From positions 45,987,168 through 46,051,167 of the forward strand of contig OZ024824.1 in NCBI GenBank assembly GCA_964016985.1: 64,000 nt of DNA, read 5' to 3'. The notes beneath the pieces were generated by a model, which had not been told where the DNA came from, searched no databases, and saw nothing but the letters and a program-made list of their open reading frames with translations. How positions within the stretch are numbered: position 1 is the stretch's first letter; every line of letters begins with the position of its first letter. The position numbers and the translations under genes were made by a program. Below, piece after piece: positions 25,677-37,567 of this stretch. The stretch comes from Anodontia alba (Eukaryota; Mollusca; Bivalvia; Lucinida; Lucinidae).

Positions 25677-25905
25677 AGAACCAGGACACAGCATTACCTA
25701 CTACAAGATTGCATGTGTGCCCAGCGAAGACTTAGATCAGACTGTGCAGTCTGATCGGTCCTCACCGAGCACTTTGTGGGTAGCCAAGGATCCAAAATAT
25801 CTTCAGACAGACAGCAAAAAACTAATCAGCATGTAGAGATGTACAGGCTGATCTGAGCCTTTGCTGGTCACACATGCAATCTTGTAGTAAAGGCTGTGCC
25901 TGGGC
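25677..25905. repeat. GATCAGACTG palindromic element
   Basis: Inverted blocks AGACTTAGATCAGACTGTGC and TGCACGCTG-like GTACAGGCTGATCTGAGCC, with ends ACTACAAGATTGCATGTGTG / CACACATGCAATCTTGTAGT. Related copies at 28900-29060, 52560-52705 and 62430-62640. Confidence 0.65.
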
Positions 25906-26282
25906 TGTTATTATCATTATTTTTGTATGGCTGTGTAAATGGAAGCTGTTGAACAGTGATTACCAGAGTGATTGGTGAATTTGAAGTGCTATATGAAAAC
26001 CTTGGCATGATCATATATTTGAACATTGAAGTTCTGTATACTGCACAAACTGGTCAGTGTATCAGGGTTGCCTCATGATATATGATATAAACTGTTTAAA
26101 ATAAACAGGGCACTCCCATCAGGGCTTGTACAAGATTGAATACAAGTAACAAATAGGGCAGTCCCCTGATCATATTGCTTGGATATGCAGACTAGTCAGG
26201 TCTTCAGTGTTTGCATTTGGATAATGGTAGCTTGTTTACTTGTATAAAAATACATATGAAGAAACAAAACAAAACATTCTTG

Positions 26283-26520
26283 TTTAAGGGGAATTGATAT
26301 ACTTTCAGGGGCAGCAACTCTTATCAAATTCTTTTCTTCCCTTCTGGAAATGGGTCTATTCTAAAAAGGAAAGAATTTGCTCCCATTGGGAGCAAATTCT
26401 TTCTTTTTAGAATAGACCCCTTTTGAGAAGGGGATTTATATGAAGGAAAGCAAACAGAAAATATTTGAAGTTTTCTCCTTTGTGAAAAATGGCAGCAACT
26501 CTTCCAAGTGTATCCGGACC
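26283..26520. repeat. Hairpin MITE (AGAGTAGACCCC family), clear copy
   Basis: The perfect hairpin centre TTGCTCCCATTGGGAGCAA is extended by AAAAAGGAAAGAA arms and GGGTCTATTCT / AGAATAGACCCC. Confidence 0.85.
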
Positions 26521-28647
26521 CCAGTATACAAGATCTTGTTTTGGATTTTATTTCTGATCCGTTTGTTAGAAATCAGAACTCAGTAAAATAATAGTGTGCC
26601 AAAGTCTGATTGTTTCAGTTCTGACAGTCATTGGAATTGTGGATATATAAAATAATTTTGAAAAATATGTATATTTTAGAATATTTGTAATTGTGTCTGT
26701 TATTTAAATCATTGTACAAAAATGTTATGTACCATGTGCAAAGAGCAAAGGACCAGACCATTTGAGCAGTCAGATCTGGGCCTTTGTTGATTGCACATAT
26801 TCTATAAGAACTTGGCATAAACTTTCAGATAGTAACAAAAACAGCTTCAGAATTGTAATTTTTGTTGACATCAAGTCTGCTGCCAATCTATATGTATTTC
26901 AGGAAGTATCATTTCATTCACCCATAATTATCTGAAATGGACTCTTCTTTGACAAAAACCATAAATAGATTTGTCAACATTGTTAAAGTTGATGAGTGGT
27001 GAGATGGTTTCTTGCAAATTGTCACCTCAGGAGGATCTACACTATTTTCAAAAGTTTATGTTTTGTCATTAGAAAAAAATAAATAGAATAAGGGAACTGA
27101 ATGTACTTGGTAGAATTTACAAGAGAGGCAGCTTTGGTGACCTCCTTTTTGTTTATCAGTACATCAAGCTCCTGAAAAAGGGTCTATTCTTAAAGGAGAG
27201 AATTTGTCAAGGGTCTACTCTAAGAGGAAAGAATTTGCACTTAAGGATCTTCTTTAAAAGGAAAGAATTTTTCTCCCCTTGGGAGCAGATGTTTTCTTTT
27301 TAGAGTAAGATTCCTTTTCAGAAAGAAGGCAAAAACAATTTTGACATTAGTTGCCTCCCCTGAATCAGTTCCCCCCCATTAATAGACTTGTCTTCACCTT
27401 TATTCTAATACGTATTGTTTCCTCTGAGCCCAAAACTTCCATAAACTTCATCTATTCATAACATTGTTATTTACATGCTGACCACATTTTTGTCATCATA
27501 TTTTTTACCGTCTCATATACTTGTATCTCAGATGTAGTGTTTGACAATAGTCCCAAAATGTAAGATGTTCTGGCAGAATGTAGCCAGATCAAGAATTGTG
27601 CTAGAGGTTAGAGAAGGTCTCTTTGTTGTGAGGGAATGATAAAAATACAAACAGCTTGCATAATTCATAAGAAAGTAGCCACCTTTTAGAAGGAATACAT
27701 AAACCAGGGAAGTAAATTCACTTCTGCTGGAGTGATCTCCCTTCAAAATGGGAGACAGAAACTGTTAACTTAGAATGCTGTCTCTTTGTGGTATGTTCAC
27801 CTTAAAAACTAAATGCAGAAATATATGGAAATCTGGTGGATTGGGGTTTTTTGTGAACTCTTGATACAGATAACTTGAGCTGCCATAAAGTTATTGTCTC
27901 GTGTAGATGACTTTATGAGGCCAGTTTTGGGGCAAACTGGCATCATACCATACAGGTGGAAAAATTCTGTTCACCATTTCTGCTGCCTGAGATCAAATCC
28001 AGGCCACCTGCATGACAGGCTAAACTCTTCTGTATGTTATAAAAGCTGGCTTGTACTGCAAGGTAGTGTAAGTGTATCATACATGAATACCTGTATTCAG
28101 CCAGAAGATAACTGACGATTTATTGTGATTTTTCTGTATAATCTATACAATTTTTTTTGGATATGACAAACTTGTTTAGTTGAAATAGTTTGTGTTTAAA
28201 TTGCAGCAATAGATTTGTAAAGTTTTAGGTGTGCAACAGGGGTAGCCAGATAAATATTTTATTATCTCCCACAAAAACATCCTTCCATGTACATATTGAA
28301 ATGGCCTCACCAAGGCCGTTTAGATGAGAACACAAAACACGAGTATTGCTTGACCAAAGCAATTTAGATGAGTAGACAAAACATGTTCCATGTAGAAGTA
28401 AGGAAAAATCATCTCCAGATAAGGCACTATTTATCAACGAAAAGTGCTGCTATATTTTTTTTACAACACCACAAAAATAAAAATATATATAGTGACCCCT
28501 CAGATACTTTTTATATCTGGATACTCCAATTTTTTGGAGCTGTGAAACTGTTATTAATTGGAGGTTTGAAAAACATTTTATCAATAGCTATGCAGCACTG
28601 TCATACGAGCCTCAATGTCAGAAAATGTACCAGACATATGCCCCAAG

Positions 28648-28892
28648 AACAGGCCCCAAGGTTATAAAACTTTTTGTCATGCTCAACTGAACTGAGCATG
28701 AAACTTTTCATGCTAATAAATCTTAAATTACTACCAATACCAAATTCTTTCCAGCTAAACATAGCTGAGCATGTAAATTCCTCTGCTAATAAATATGAAA
28801 ATGCCAGCTATTGTTGGCATTTTCATATTTATTAGCAGAGAAAATTTCATGCTCAGTTGAGTTGAGCATGAAAAAAGTTTTATAACCTCGGG
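28648..28892. repeat. Foldback element (TTATAAAACTTTTTTCATGC family)
   Basis: Outer ends GGCCCCAAGGTTATAAAAC and GTTTTATAACCTCGGGGCC are inverted. The centre GCCAGCTATTGTTGGC is a hairpin. Confidence 0.8.
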
Positions 28893-30344
28893 GCCAGATT
28901 CAGATTAGCCAGCTATTTCGCAGTCTGATCAGAATCTTCACTGGTCACTTTGGATAGCCAAGGATGCAAAATTGATGTAAACAGTGAAGACTCTAATCAG
29001 ACTGCACAGATGCACATGCTGAATTGAGTCTTCATTGGGCGCACATGTCAGAGACAGTACAGTTTGTCTCATTGCAACTCAACCAGCTATTTCACTCCAC
29101 GTCCATCTGTCAGTTGGTATTTCATCCCATGCCCATCCCTCATTGTTTATTTCATCTGATAGTCAGAGATAGATCCTTGATAGAATGAACTTTGTTCAGT
29201 ATCTGTACCATTCCATAACAGGTTATGAAAACCTTATTGATTGAAAAATTAGTGTCTGTTCATATTGTGCTGTGTAAAGAGTAGTGTGTGCTTATTTCTT
29301 TAATGCTTAGCGTGCAGGGAAAAATTTCACCAGATCACATTTCCAAAAAAAAAAAAAAAAAAAAAAAATCTTATTTTTTCCAGACATATTGGTTTGTTAT
29401 CTGCTGAATTTTCCCAACCAGTGCTGAATACATACACATTCAGGGAAGGCAACTACATCACAGTTGTGTTTGCCTTCCATATGAAAAGGGTCTAATCTGA
29501 AGGGAAAGAATTTGCTCCATTGAGAGCAGATTGCTTCCTTTCAGATTAAACCTCTTTTCAGAAGAGGCCTGTTTGCAAGAATGCAAACAGGAAGTCACAA
29601 AAGTTGTCTTTCTCTTATGAAAAATGGTGGCAAAACTACTGGTGTATCTGTTCCCTTTTAAATACATTGTATCATTTTTCTTATTTAATAGTGGTGTTTG
29701 TTTTTGCGGTGTATACTATTTTTACTCATGATTGATAGAATGTGAAACACTAAAACAAGGAAAGTAACTTCCCATGGCCCAGGTTGATATGATGGGAAAA
29801 GACGAATTCTGTATTTGATAGGCTTTTTGCATACTGAATATCGAGACCCTTATCATCTATGGTGCAGTCAGACTTACTGTAAATGTCCGAAATTTCAAAC
29901 ACTTAATTCCATACTTTATTTGCCTAATCTTTGTTATGTTTTACATATTTGTTTAGCAAAATACGTCATGAAATAGCAAACAGTATAGACTCTGATCAGT
30001 CTGCACTGAAGCTGTCTGATCTGGGTCTACACTTTCAGCCTATGCCATTGTAATGAAATTTCAGAATACCATATGTACCCTTATACTCTATTTAGGATCC
30101 AAAATTAGATTTATATTAATTTTGGGCACTATACTATTTTTTACATCGACAGATATTTTTGTTGTGAAAAATGATTGGACTGACCTCCTACCTCGGTTCT
30201 ATAAAGACCACTTTTACTTTGTGCCTGGTATTACCCTTACCGTATTGAAGTTTAAATAGTAAAATGCAAATCACTGAGTGTTTTCTATTTTCCAAAGCAA
30301 CTGGACTTTGAATTACCTGCTTTAAGTCTTCCGAAAATATTTCT

Positions 30345-30470
30345 GGCGAAAGAATGTGCACAAGTTCTGGTTAATCTCTTAGAGTACTTAGCCTGTGGTT
30401 AGGCAAACTGACTATGCTCAACATGATCCTAATGGGTTGACTGGACTGTAAAACCTCAACTCAAATCAAT
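30345..30470 (+). repeat. SINE family A, 3' fragment
   Basis: Contains TCTGGCGAAAGAATGTGCAC and GGGTTGACTGGACTG, ending CAACTCAAATCAA. A more diverged fragment lies at 43482-43628. Confidence 0.7.
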
Positions 30471-30676
30471 TATTTTTCTGAAATAAGATAAATGAGCTGT
30501 AAAATGAGAAACATACCCTTTGGGCTTTATTCAGTTTGTAAGTGATTTGCCAGCATTTACTCATAGATAAAATCCACAAAAATGAAATTCATCCCTATAT
30601 TTCATGATGTTATATGAGTTGTCTCCTATAATAAGATATCAGGCATTGTTTTCTTTTTTTTTTTTTTTTTGTACCC

Positions 30677-31565
30677 CTCCCTCCCCCTGCAATCAGTGTT
30701 TGTGAGGGGAGGGGTTTACTGTTTTCATGTTGTCCATCCATATGTCAGTCTGTTATGTTTTGGTTTCTGCTTCTTATCTTCCTAAATAATTTAAGGAATC
30801 TTTTCATATTTTGCATAAATGTTGATATTGATGAGATGTTCCTGGTAGAGAAAATAAGGGCTAGGAGTAAATTCCTTTAGTTATTTCCTTTGTAATTCTT
30901 TGAAAAAGTATTTAGGTTTCAATTTCTTACCTTGCTAAATAATTTCAGGAGTCTTATTTTGAATAAAGGTTGCTATTGATGAGATGTTGCTGTTGCAGAA
31001 AAGTAAAGGCTTAGGGGTTAATTCCTTTAGAGTTATTTCCCTTTGTAAATTTTGAAAACAGAGTAGTTTTTGCTTCATGTCTTGCTAAATATGTTAAGGA
31101 ATCTTTTTATATTTTGCATAAGTTTTGATATTGACGAGATCTTGTTGTTAGAGAAAATAAGGGCCTAGGAGATAATTCCTTTACAGTTATTTCCCTTATT
31201 ATTCTTGAAAAAGTGTTTGGTTTCTGATTCTTATCTTGCTAAATAATTTAAGCAATCTTTTCTTCCTTTGCATGAATGTTGACATTGATAAGATGTTGCT
31301 GTTATGGAAAAATAAGGGCCTACGGGTTAATTCCTTTAGAGTTTTTTCCTTTGTTATTCCTGAAAAGGTGTTTTAATTTCTGCTTATCTTGTTGTTAGAG
31401 ACAGTTAAGGGAACAACAGAGTGGAAGGGCTTGGCTATCAACCCTCATGATAGACATACCTGGAAATCTGGTGCGAGCTCTTCCATGCATGCAGCAAGCC
31501 AGCTACCTTGAAGGGGGCCCACTGATGTGGATGTTGCCCCTGTACCTGCACATTAATCAAAAATC

Positions 31566-31600
<35 letters not shown>

Positions 31601-31735
31601 GTTAGCTTGCTAAATAGTTTAAGGAATCTTTTCATATTTTGCGTAAATGTTGATATTGATGAGATGTTGCTGTTAGAGAAAAATAAGGGCCTAGGGGTTC
31701 ATTCCTATACTGTTAATTCCTTTTCTTCTTCTTGA
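30677..31735. repeat. 155-bp tandem repeat, about five units, with an insertion
   Basis: Units contain TTGCTAAATAATTTAAGGAA, TTGATATTGATGAGATGTTG and TTAATTCCTTTAGAGTTATT. An insertion of about 210 bp ending in (GAT)n (31395-31605) splits the last unit. A poly(T) and a CCCCTCCCTCCCCC stretch precede the array. Confidence 0.75.
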
Positions 31736-31888
31736 AAAGTTTCTTTGGCATGACTATATAGTGCATGCACAGTGGAATCAACTGTTTCAAAGTATTTGCA
31801 AGAGCTTCTCACATTTTTCTGCACAAAATATCAATGTATTTGCCATATTTTGAGAGAAATTTTAAGGTCTCTTTAGCTAGCAACTTTG

Positions 31889-32105
31889 TTAATCCTTGTC
31901 ATGCTGAATAAATCAAGATGCCACGCCCACTTCTAATTTTCAGACAATCAGATTACTTGATCCAAGTTGTTGTTGATATAATTTCACATACTTAATGGCA
32001 AACAGTGCAACTCCAGTTCAGCTGGCTTCTTCAGAAGCCAACTGATCTGGATCTACACCACTTGCAAAGGCAGGGTATATCTGAGCTCAGTAGGACTATA
32101 GTTAA
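31889..32105. mobile_element. TTAA-type MITE inserted in another MITE
   Basis: Reverse-oriented copy of the 9679 family, with TTAA at 31889-31892 and 32102-32105. It splits a copy of the TTGTTCAAA-end MITE: left remnant 31781-31888, right remnant 32106-32127. The intact relative at 46196-46437 has a single TTAA (46413-46416) at the corresponding place. Confidence 0.75.
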
Positions 32106-33448
32106 GTATTGAACAACTGGGTCCTAGATATACAGCATGTTTGGTAGCCTCACTGTAGACATACGGGACTTGTAATGTCTGGATTGGCTGAATGTTTCAA
32201 TTATTTTTTTCTTATTGATCCACCAGGACATGCCCTTAGGTACGCAGTTCATATTCACCCTAAATTTTAGTCAGACATTTTAACTCCTTACCATACTTGT
32301 CCTAAAATTTGAACAAATCCACTTTATTACCTGTAGTGTTTAAAAAAGCACTGGGGGAATGGTAAACTGTAGATTCTGAACAGATGCCACATTCTGCAGT
32401 GTCTGATCTGGGCTACACTGTTTGCTCAAACCTTTCTGTCTGAATACTCTAGGGTGAAAAATACAGTAACCAGTAACCACAGTGTATGTTTTGTCTGTTA
32501 AATAAGGAGGATATATAAATTTTACCAGAACAGTTTTGACTTATCTACAGCACCGTAGTTTGTTGTTGTTGATCATATCTGTCAGTATATTGCAAAGCAG
32601 AAATCAAAATGAGTGTATGATTGAAGTAACTGGCAGAAATCATAATGAGTGTATGATTGAAGTAACTGCCAGTGCTTGAATTATGAAGTTTTCTGGGTCC
32701 TGATGATTGCCTTTACTTCATGATTTATTTTGCTTCTTCCATTGTTAAAAACTGTTCTGAACTAGCATTGTTTACTCAGGCCTGTCTGTCCCAATACTTA
32801 GGATATATAAATGCAGTTTAGGATGAATGCAGAATGAAGATAAAGTTGAAATATTCTGTGCTTGCAGAAAAGTCCCTGACCAGCGCTGCAGGGATGCCTA
32901 GCCTATTCTTAAGGCTGTTGTAGCATTTTCCTGAGCACTGGCTCATTTTTTAACCCTGAGCACTGGCTCATTTTTTAACCCTTTCAGTCCCAAGTTCCTG
33001 ACGTGGTCTATTCCATCTTTGAATTTAGACATATGCATTGTTAAAATATTTTAGCTTAAAACCAGAAACAGTGGCAACAATGTGGATTATCTTATTTGAA
33101 TCTTCACTGTTTGGATGAGTTTACATTCGTTTGTTTGTTTGTTTATTTGTTTTGCCTGCATGGCTGTACTGGTCAATTCTTACTTAATTTTGCAGTTATT
33201 TGTCATCTTCATTTTGGTATTTTTTTTTTTTTTGTTTTTTTTTTTTTTTATATCTTATATAAGAAAAAAATGAAGATCTTTTGATGGAATTGCATTCTGA
33301 TATTCCTTACATCACATTTACAATTGTATGATAGCATTAACAAACCCTTTACATATGTAAATCCTAGTCTTTTTATATATCAAAGTGATGATTTCATACA
33401 TATATTCATTGTATATATGACTTTCTCTCATTGTACGGTTTATAAGCT

Positions 33449-36412
33449 CCCCTGAGCTATGCTCAGGATCAGCTATATCAGCTACACTGACCACTTTTTT
33501 GTCAGTCGTCCGTCCCTTAACATTTCAAATGACAACTCCTCCAAAACCATTGAAGTGATTTGTCCCTAATTTGGTAAGAATATTGCTTGAATAGGGGAAT
33601 TTAAAAATAGATAAAATTATGGTAATCTGCCTTTTAGTTTGATTGCCATGGCAACAGAAACTCCCAGTATTAGGAAATTGGTTAAATTGCATTTTCTCCA
33701 TGACCAGTGAAATGATTTGAATCATATTTGGCAGTTATGATCATCTGATGATTGTCTATCCAGTTTATGTATTTGATTATCAGTAGCAATGTTGTTTGGT
33801 TGCCACGGCAACATTAAATTTTAAAAAAAAGAGTTTTTTTTTTTTAAATGACAACTCCTTCAAAACCACTGAAACAGTAGGACTCTAATTTAATATGAAT
33901 GTTGCTTGGGTAAAGACAATTCAAAACAGCAAAGATGATGGTGATCTGCCTCTTGGTTGGTTGCCATGGCAACAGAAAGTTTCCATAGACATAATGGGAA
34001 AATAGTTAAACCCCAGCCCCTGATATAAAAGGAGAAGCTCCGCCCCTAAATTGATACTGGTGGTAAATTCATATATTCTCTCCTTCCAGATACAAATTCA
34101 ATAATTCTGCATTTCAGCATCAACCTTTTGCCAGGAAAAAAATACAGCTATGTATAAGCTTAGCCTTCACAGACACAAGTAAATAAATTTTAAAATTGTG
34201 CTGCAGGAACTCTGAATTAAATCATCTTATTTTCAATGTTTTCTTACTTTCTACAGATAAATGACAGTTGAGTTTGAATTTTCACCTTTGACCTCAGTCA
34301 AATGACCAAACCAAACTATAAATAGAATAGGAAATGTTGTAATGACATGCAGTCATACATATAACTAAACATGCTTGAGATGCCAATCATAAAACATGCT
34401 GAGGTCACCAACTCCATAGAGTATCATGCTTAATTTTTCCAGTTCTAGGAAAAGTAAATTTCAAATTTTGTTTTATGAAAAAGCTGGATTAGTTTAATGA
34501 ATCAGCTGATTCCCACATGTGAATGGTTTGTTTACATCTGGAAGCTGACCCGACTCTGACCCAGGTAACCTCATTAAATTTCAGGTCTCCACACCTACAC
34601 CTGTTACTGTAGGTCCTACAGCAGACTGGCCTTTAAATTGCATTTTCTCCATTAATAGTGAAGCGATGTGCACCAAATTTGGCTGTTATGATAATTTGAT
34701 GATTGTCTACCAAGTTAATGTGTTTTATGACCAGGGGCCATTTTGTTTGGTTGCCATGGAAACATTAAATTTAAAAAAAAAAACAAGTTTCTTAAATGAC
34801 AGTTCCTATAAAGCCACTGAAGCAGTATGGCTCTAATTTGGTATAAATGTTGCTTTGGTAAGGGCAGTTCAAAATAGCATAAAGTTTGCAGTCTGCCTCA
34901 TTGTTTTGTTGCCATGGCAACAAAAAGCTTCCATAGTCTTATAATGGCAAAATGGTTAAATTCCATTTTCTCCATAATCATTAAGGTGATGTGAGCCATA
35001 TTTGACAGTTATGATCATCTGATGATTGTCTACCCAGTTTATGTGTTTTATGAGTTTGGTTGCCACAGCAACATTAAAGTTCAAAAAATGATTTTTTTTT
35101 TCTTCAAAACCACTGAAGCAGTATGACTGTAATTTGGTACAAATGTTGCTTTGGTAAGGGCAATTTTAAATAGCTCAAAATATGGTGATCGGCTTCTTGG
35201 TTTGGTTGCCATGGCAGCAGAAAGTTCCCCTAGAATTATAATGGGAAAATGGTTAATTCCTCCATAACCAGTTAAGTTATGTGAACCATATTTGACAGAT
35301 ATGATCATTTGATGATTGTCTATCCAGTTTATGTTTTGATGACCATGGTTGCTATGGCAATATTTAATTTAAAAAAAAAAGGAATGTTTTAGATGACAAA
35401 TCCTTCAAAACCAATGACTAAAATGACTCTTAATTTGGTGCAAATGTTGCTTGGGTAAGGCAATTCAAATTAATTAAAGGTTGGCCAGTCTGCCTCTTGG
35501 TTTGGTTGTCCTGGTAACAGAAAGCTCCCATAGACTTATAATGGGAAAATGGTTAAATTGCATTTTCTCTATAACCAGTGAAGTGATGTGAACCATATTA
35601 GGGAGTTATGATCATTTGATGATTGTCTACCCAGTTTATATGTTTTATGACTAGCAACCATTTTGTTTGAATGCCATTGCAAAATGTTTAAGTAGGAAAT
35701 TTGATTAGCACCAGCAGGGAAAGAAGACCATAATAAGTACAAGAGGGGAAAGAAGACCCTGTTTTGCACCAGCAGAAGCAGACTGTGTTGAACTTGTATC
35801 ATGTCTGGCCTCTTAAAAGACATAGGAAGTATAGCATAGGTAGGTGTTACAACATGCAACTGAAATACCTCTTCCACCATTTCTTTACTTTTCAATAAAG
35901 ATGAGAGCTTGGCAAGTCCCAGTGTTCTTGAGAACATAGATTATAAAATTTAAGAAAGAAGGACCCTTCAGAGCAATGAACACACACATGAAAACAAAAA
36001 AGCTGAAATGTCTAAAACTTACAATATATGATTGAATAAGCAAAAGCTTTAAGTTAAAATCAAAACTTTATTATGCAAGGATTATCTTCCCCTGCCCCTG
36101 TGTTGTATACATGTATAAAATCATGATATGGCCATTTTCCACTAAATTTCACATTGATCCTTCTGTTGAAATGGTATTAAGAGTTTGTTCAAATGGTTAC
36201 ACTCCATTGACTTTCATGCCCATGTAAAAATAATAATAAAAAAAATAATAAAAAAAAACACATTCTTCTTCTTCAAAACTAAGAACTGCTCAAATGATGA
36301 TCCTTTCATTATTAGCAATGACAGGATTGAAAAAATGTTGCATAACTTCTGCATATCTGCAGTGGCTATTTCACTCAGGTGAGTGAGCCATGGCCCATAG
36401 GCCTCTTGTAAT
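33449..36412. repeat. Large repeat with X-box-like tandem array
   Basis: Starts AGCTCCCCTGAGCTATGCTC and ends near CACTCAGGTGAGTGAGCC. The interior is a tandem array of roughly 155-bp half-units (310-bp full units), each with a GTTGCCATGGCAAC-like palindrome, interrupted at 34010-34625. The last 300 bp match the end of the repeat at 37568-39686. Confidence 0.65.
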
Positions 36413-37154
36413 CGCCTTAACTTTTCTAGTTGTTTTCTGGAATAGACAAACCTTATCATAGAAAAAAATAAAGCCATTGATCCTTAAAATGCCAGCAAAT
36501 TTCAGCAGATGACAATTTTGTTTTCTTTTTATTATATTTAAGAGAAAATAAGGTTTGATAGTAAATGTGAATTGTCTGTTTGGCAGACAATTCACATGAA
36601 ATTCAAACCTTGTTTTCTCTTTAGAATAATAAAAAAATTCAGAATGTTGTCTGCTGCAGTTATGATTGTTTTTTTTTTTTTTTTGTTTTAAGTTTAACAG
36701 CTATAAGATAACAAAGGACCAGGCTGTTGCAGTTGATCAAGGCATCACCTTTTCTGTTATTAGATTCTGCTGTAATGGTCAAAAAGGTATTATTTACATA
36801 CATGCTATGATCTTTTTTTGTGGTACTTCTCTATCACTGTTTTGCCTCCCATTGAAAAAGGGTACAAATTCTTTTCTTTTAGAATAGACCCCTTTTCAGA
36901 AAGGGAGACCAAACAAGAAGTCACAAAAGTTGTCTTGTTAATGGATCTACTTTGTAAAGTATCTTCCATGTTTTGCTAAAAAAAAAAAAAAAAAGGCAGA
37001 TAATCTAACAAGTAAATACATTTATCTTAATACTGCATGCATGGTCTTCTTACTGTCAGTCAGTGTTAGAGTGTAGATTTCATTAGCCATTAGCAGAGGT
37101 CTTGAGCAGGCTGGTCTTGATCAGACCTCTTCCTCCAGTAGGTCTCATCTTCTG

Positions 37155-37440
37155 CTATGTATTGTAATAATTATATTACATCCTACTACACATTGTAATC
37201 ACTATGTATGTTCCACTACATATTGTAATTACTATGTATATTCTTCTACATATTGTAATTACTACATAATTATGTTCTACTACATATTTTGTAAGTATTA
37301 CTATGTATGTATAACTATATATTGTGATTATTATGGCTGAATATTGTAAATTTATTGCATATGTTAACAACTAAATAGATTCTGCTACATATTGTCATTA
37401 CTATGTATTGTAATTACTGTATATGTTCTACTACATATTG
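37155..37440. repeat. 30-bp minisatellite, block 1
   Basis: Units of about 30 bp with CTACATATTGTAATTACTAT and TATGTTC, moderately diverged. Confidence 0.85.
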
Positions 37441-37567
37441 TTGGGGTGGTTGGGTGTGGCAAATGTGTTGGGTATCTTGCGTCCCCGGGGCATCCAATTG
37501 ATATTGGCTTCCAGTTAGGCAAGGCCTGTTGTCCTTGTAGCAGGTAAGGGTAGAAGGGGCATGTTTT

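Larger units (their letters stand above)
20978..29340. other. Region downstream of the mannosidase without recognised exons
   Basis: Holds only the repeats listed separately, plus unassigned A/T-rich sequence. Part of it will be the mannosidase 3' UTR, whose end I could not place. Nothing else codes convincingly. Confidence 0.6.

Noticed and set aside
35569..35937. 122-codon minus-strand frame
   Set aside because: Lies in the large dispersed repeat, has no family motif, and similar DNA recurs in the same repeat class.
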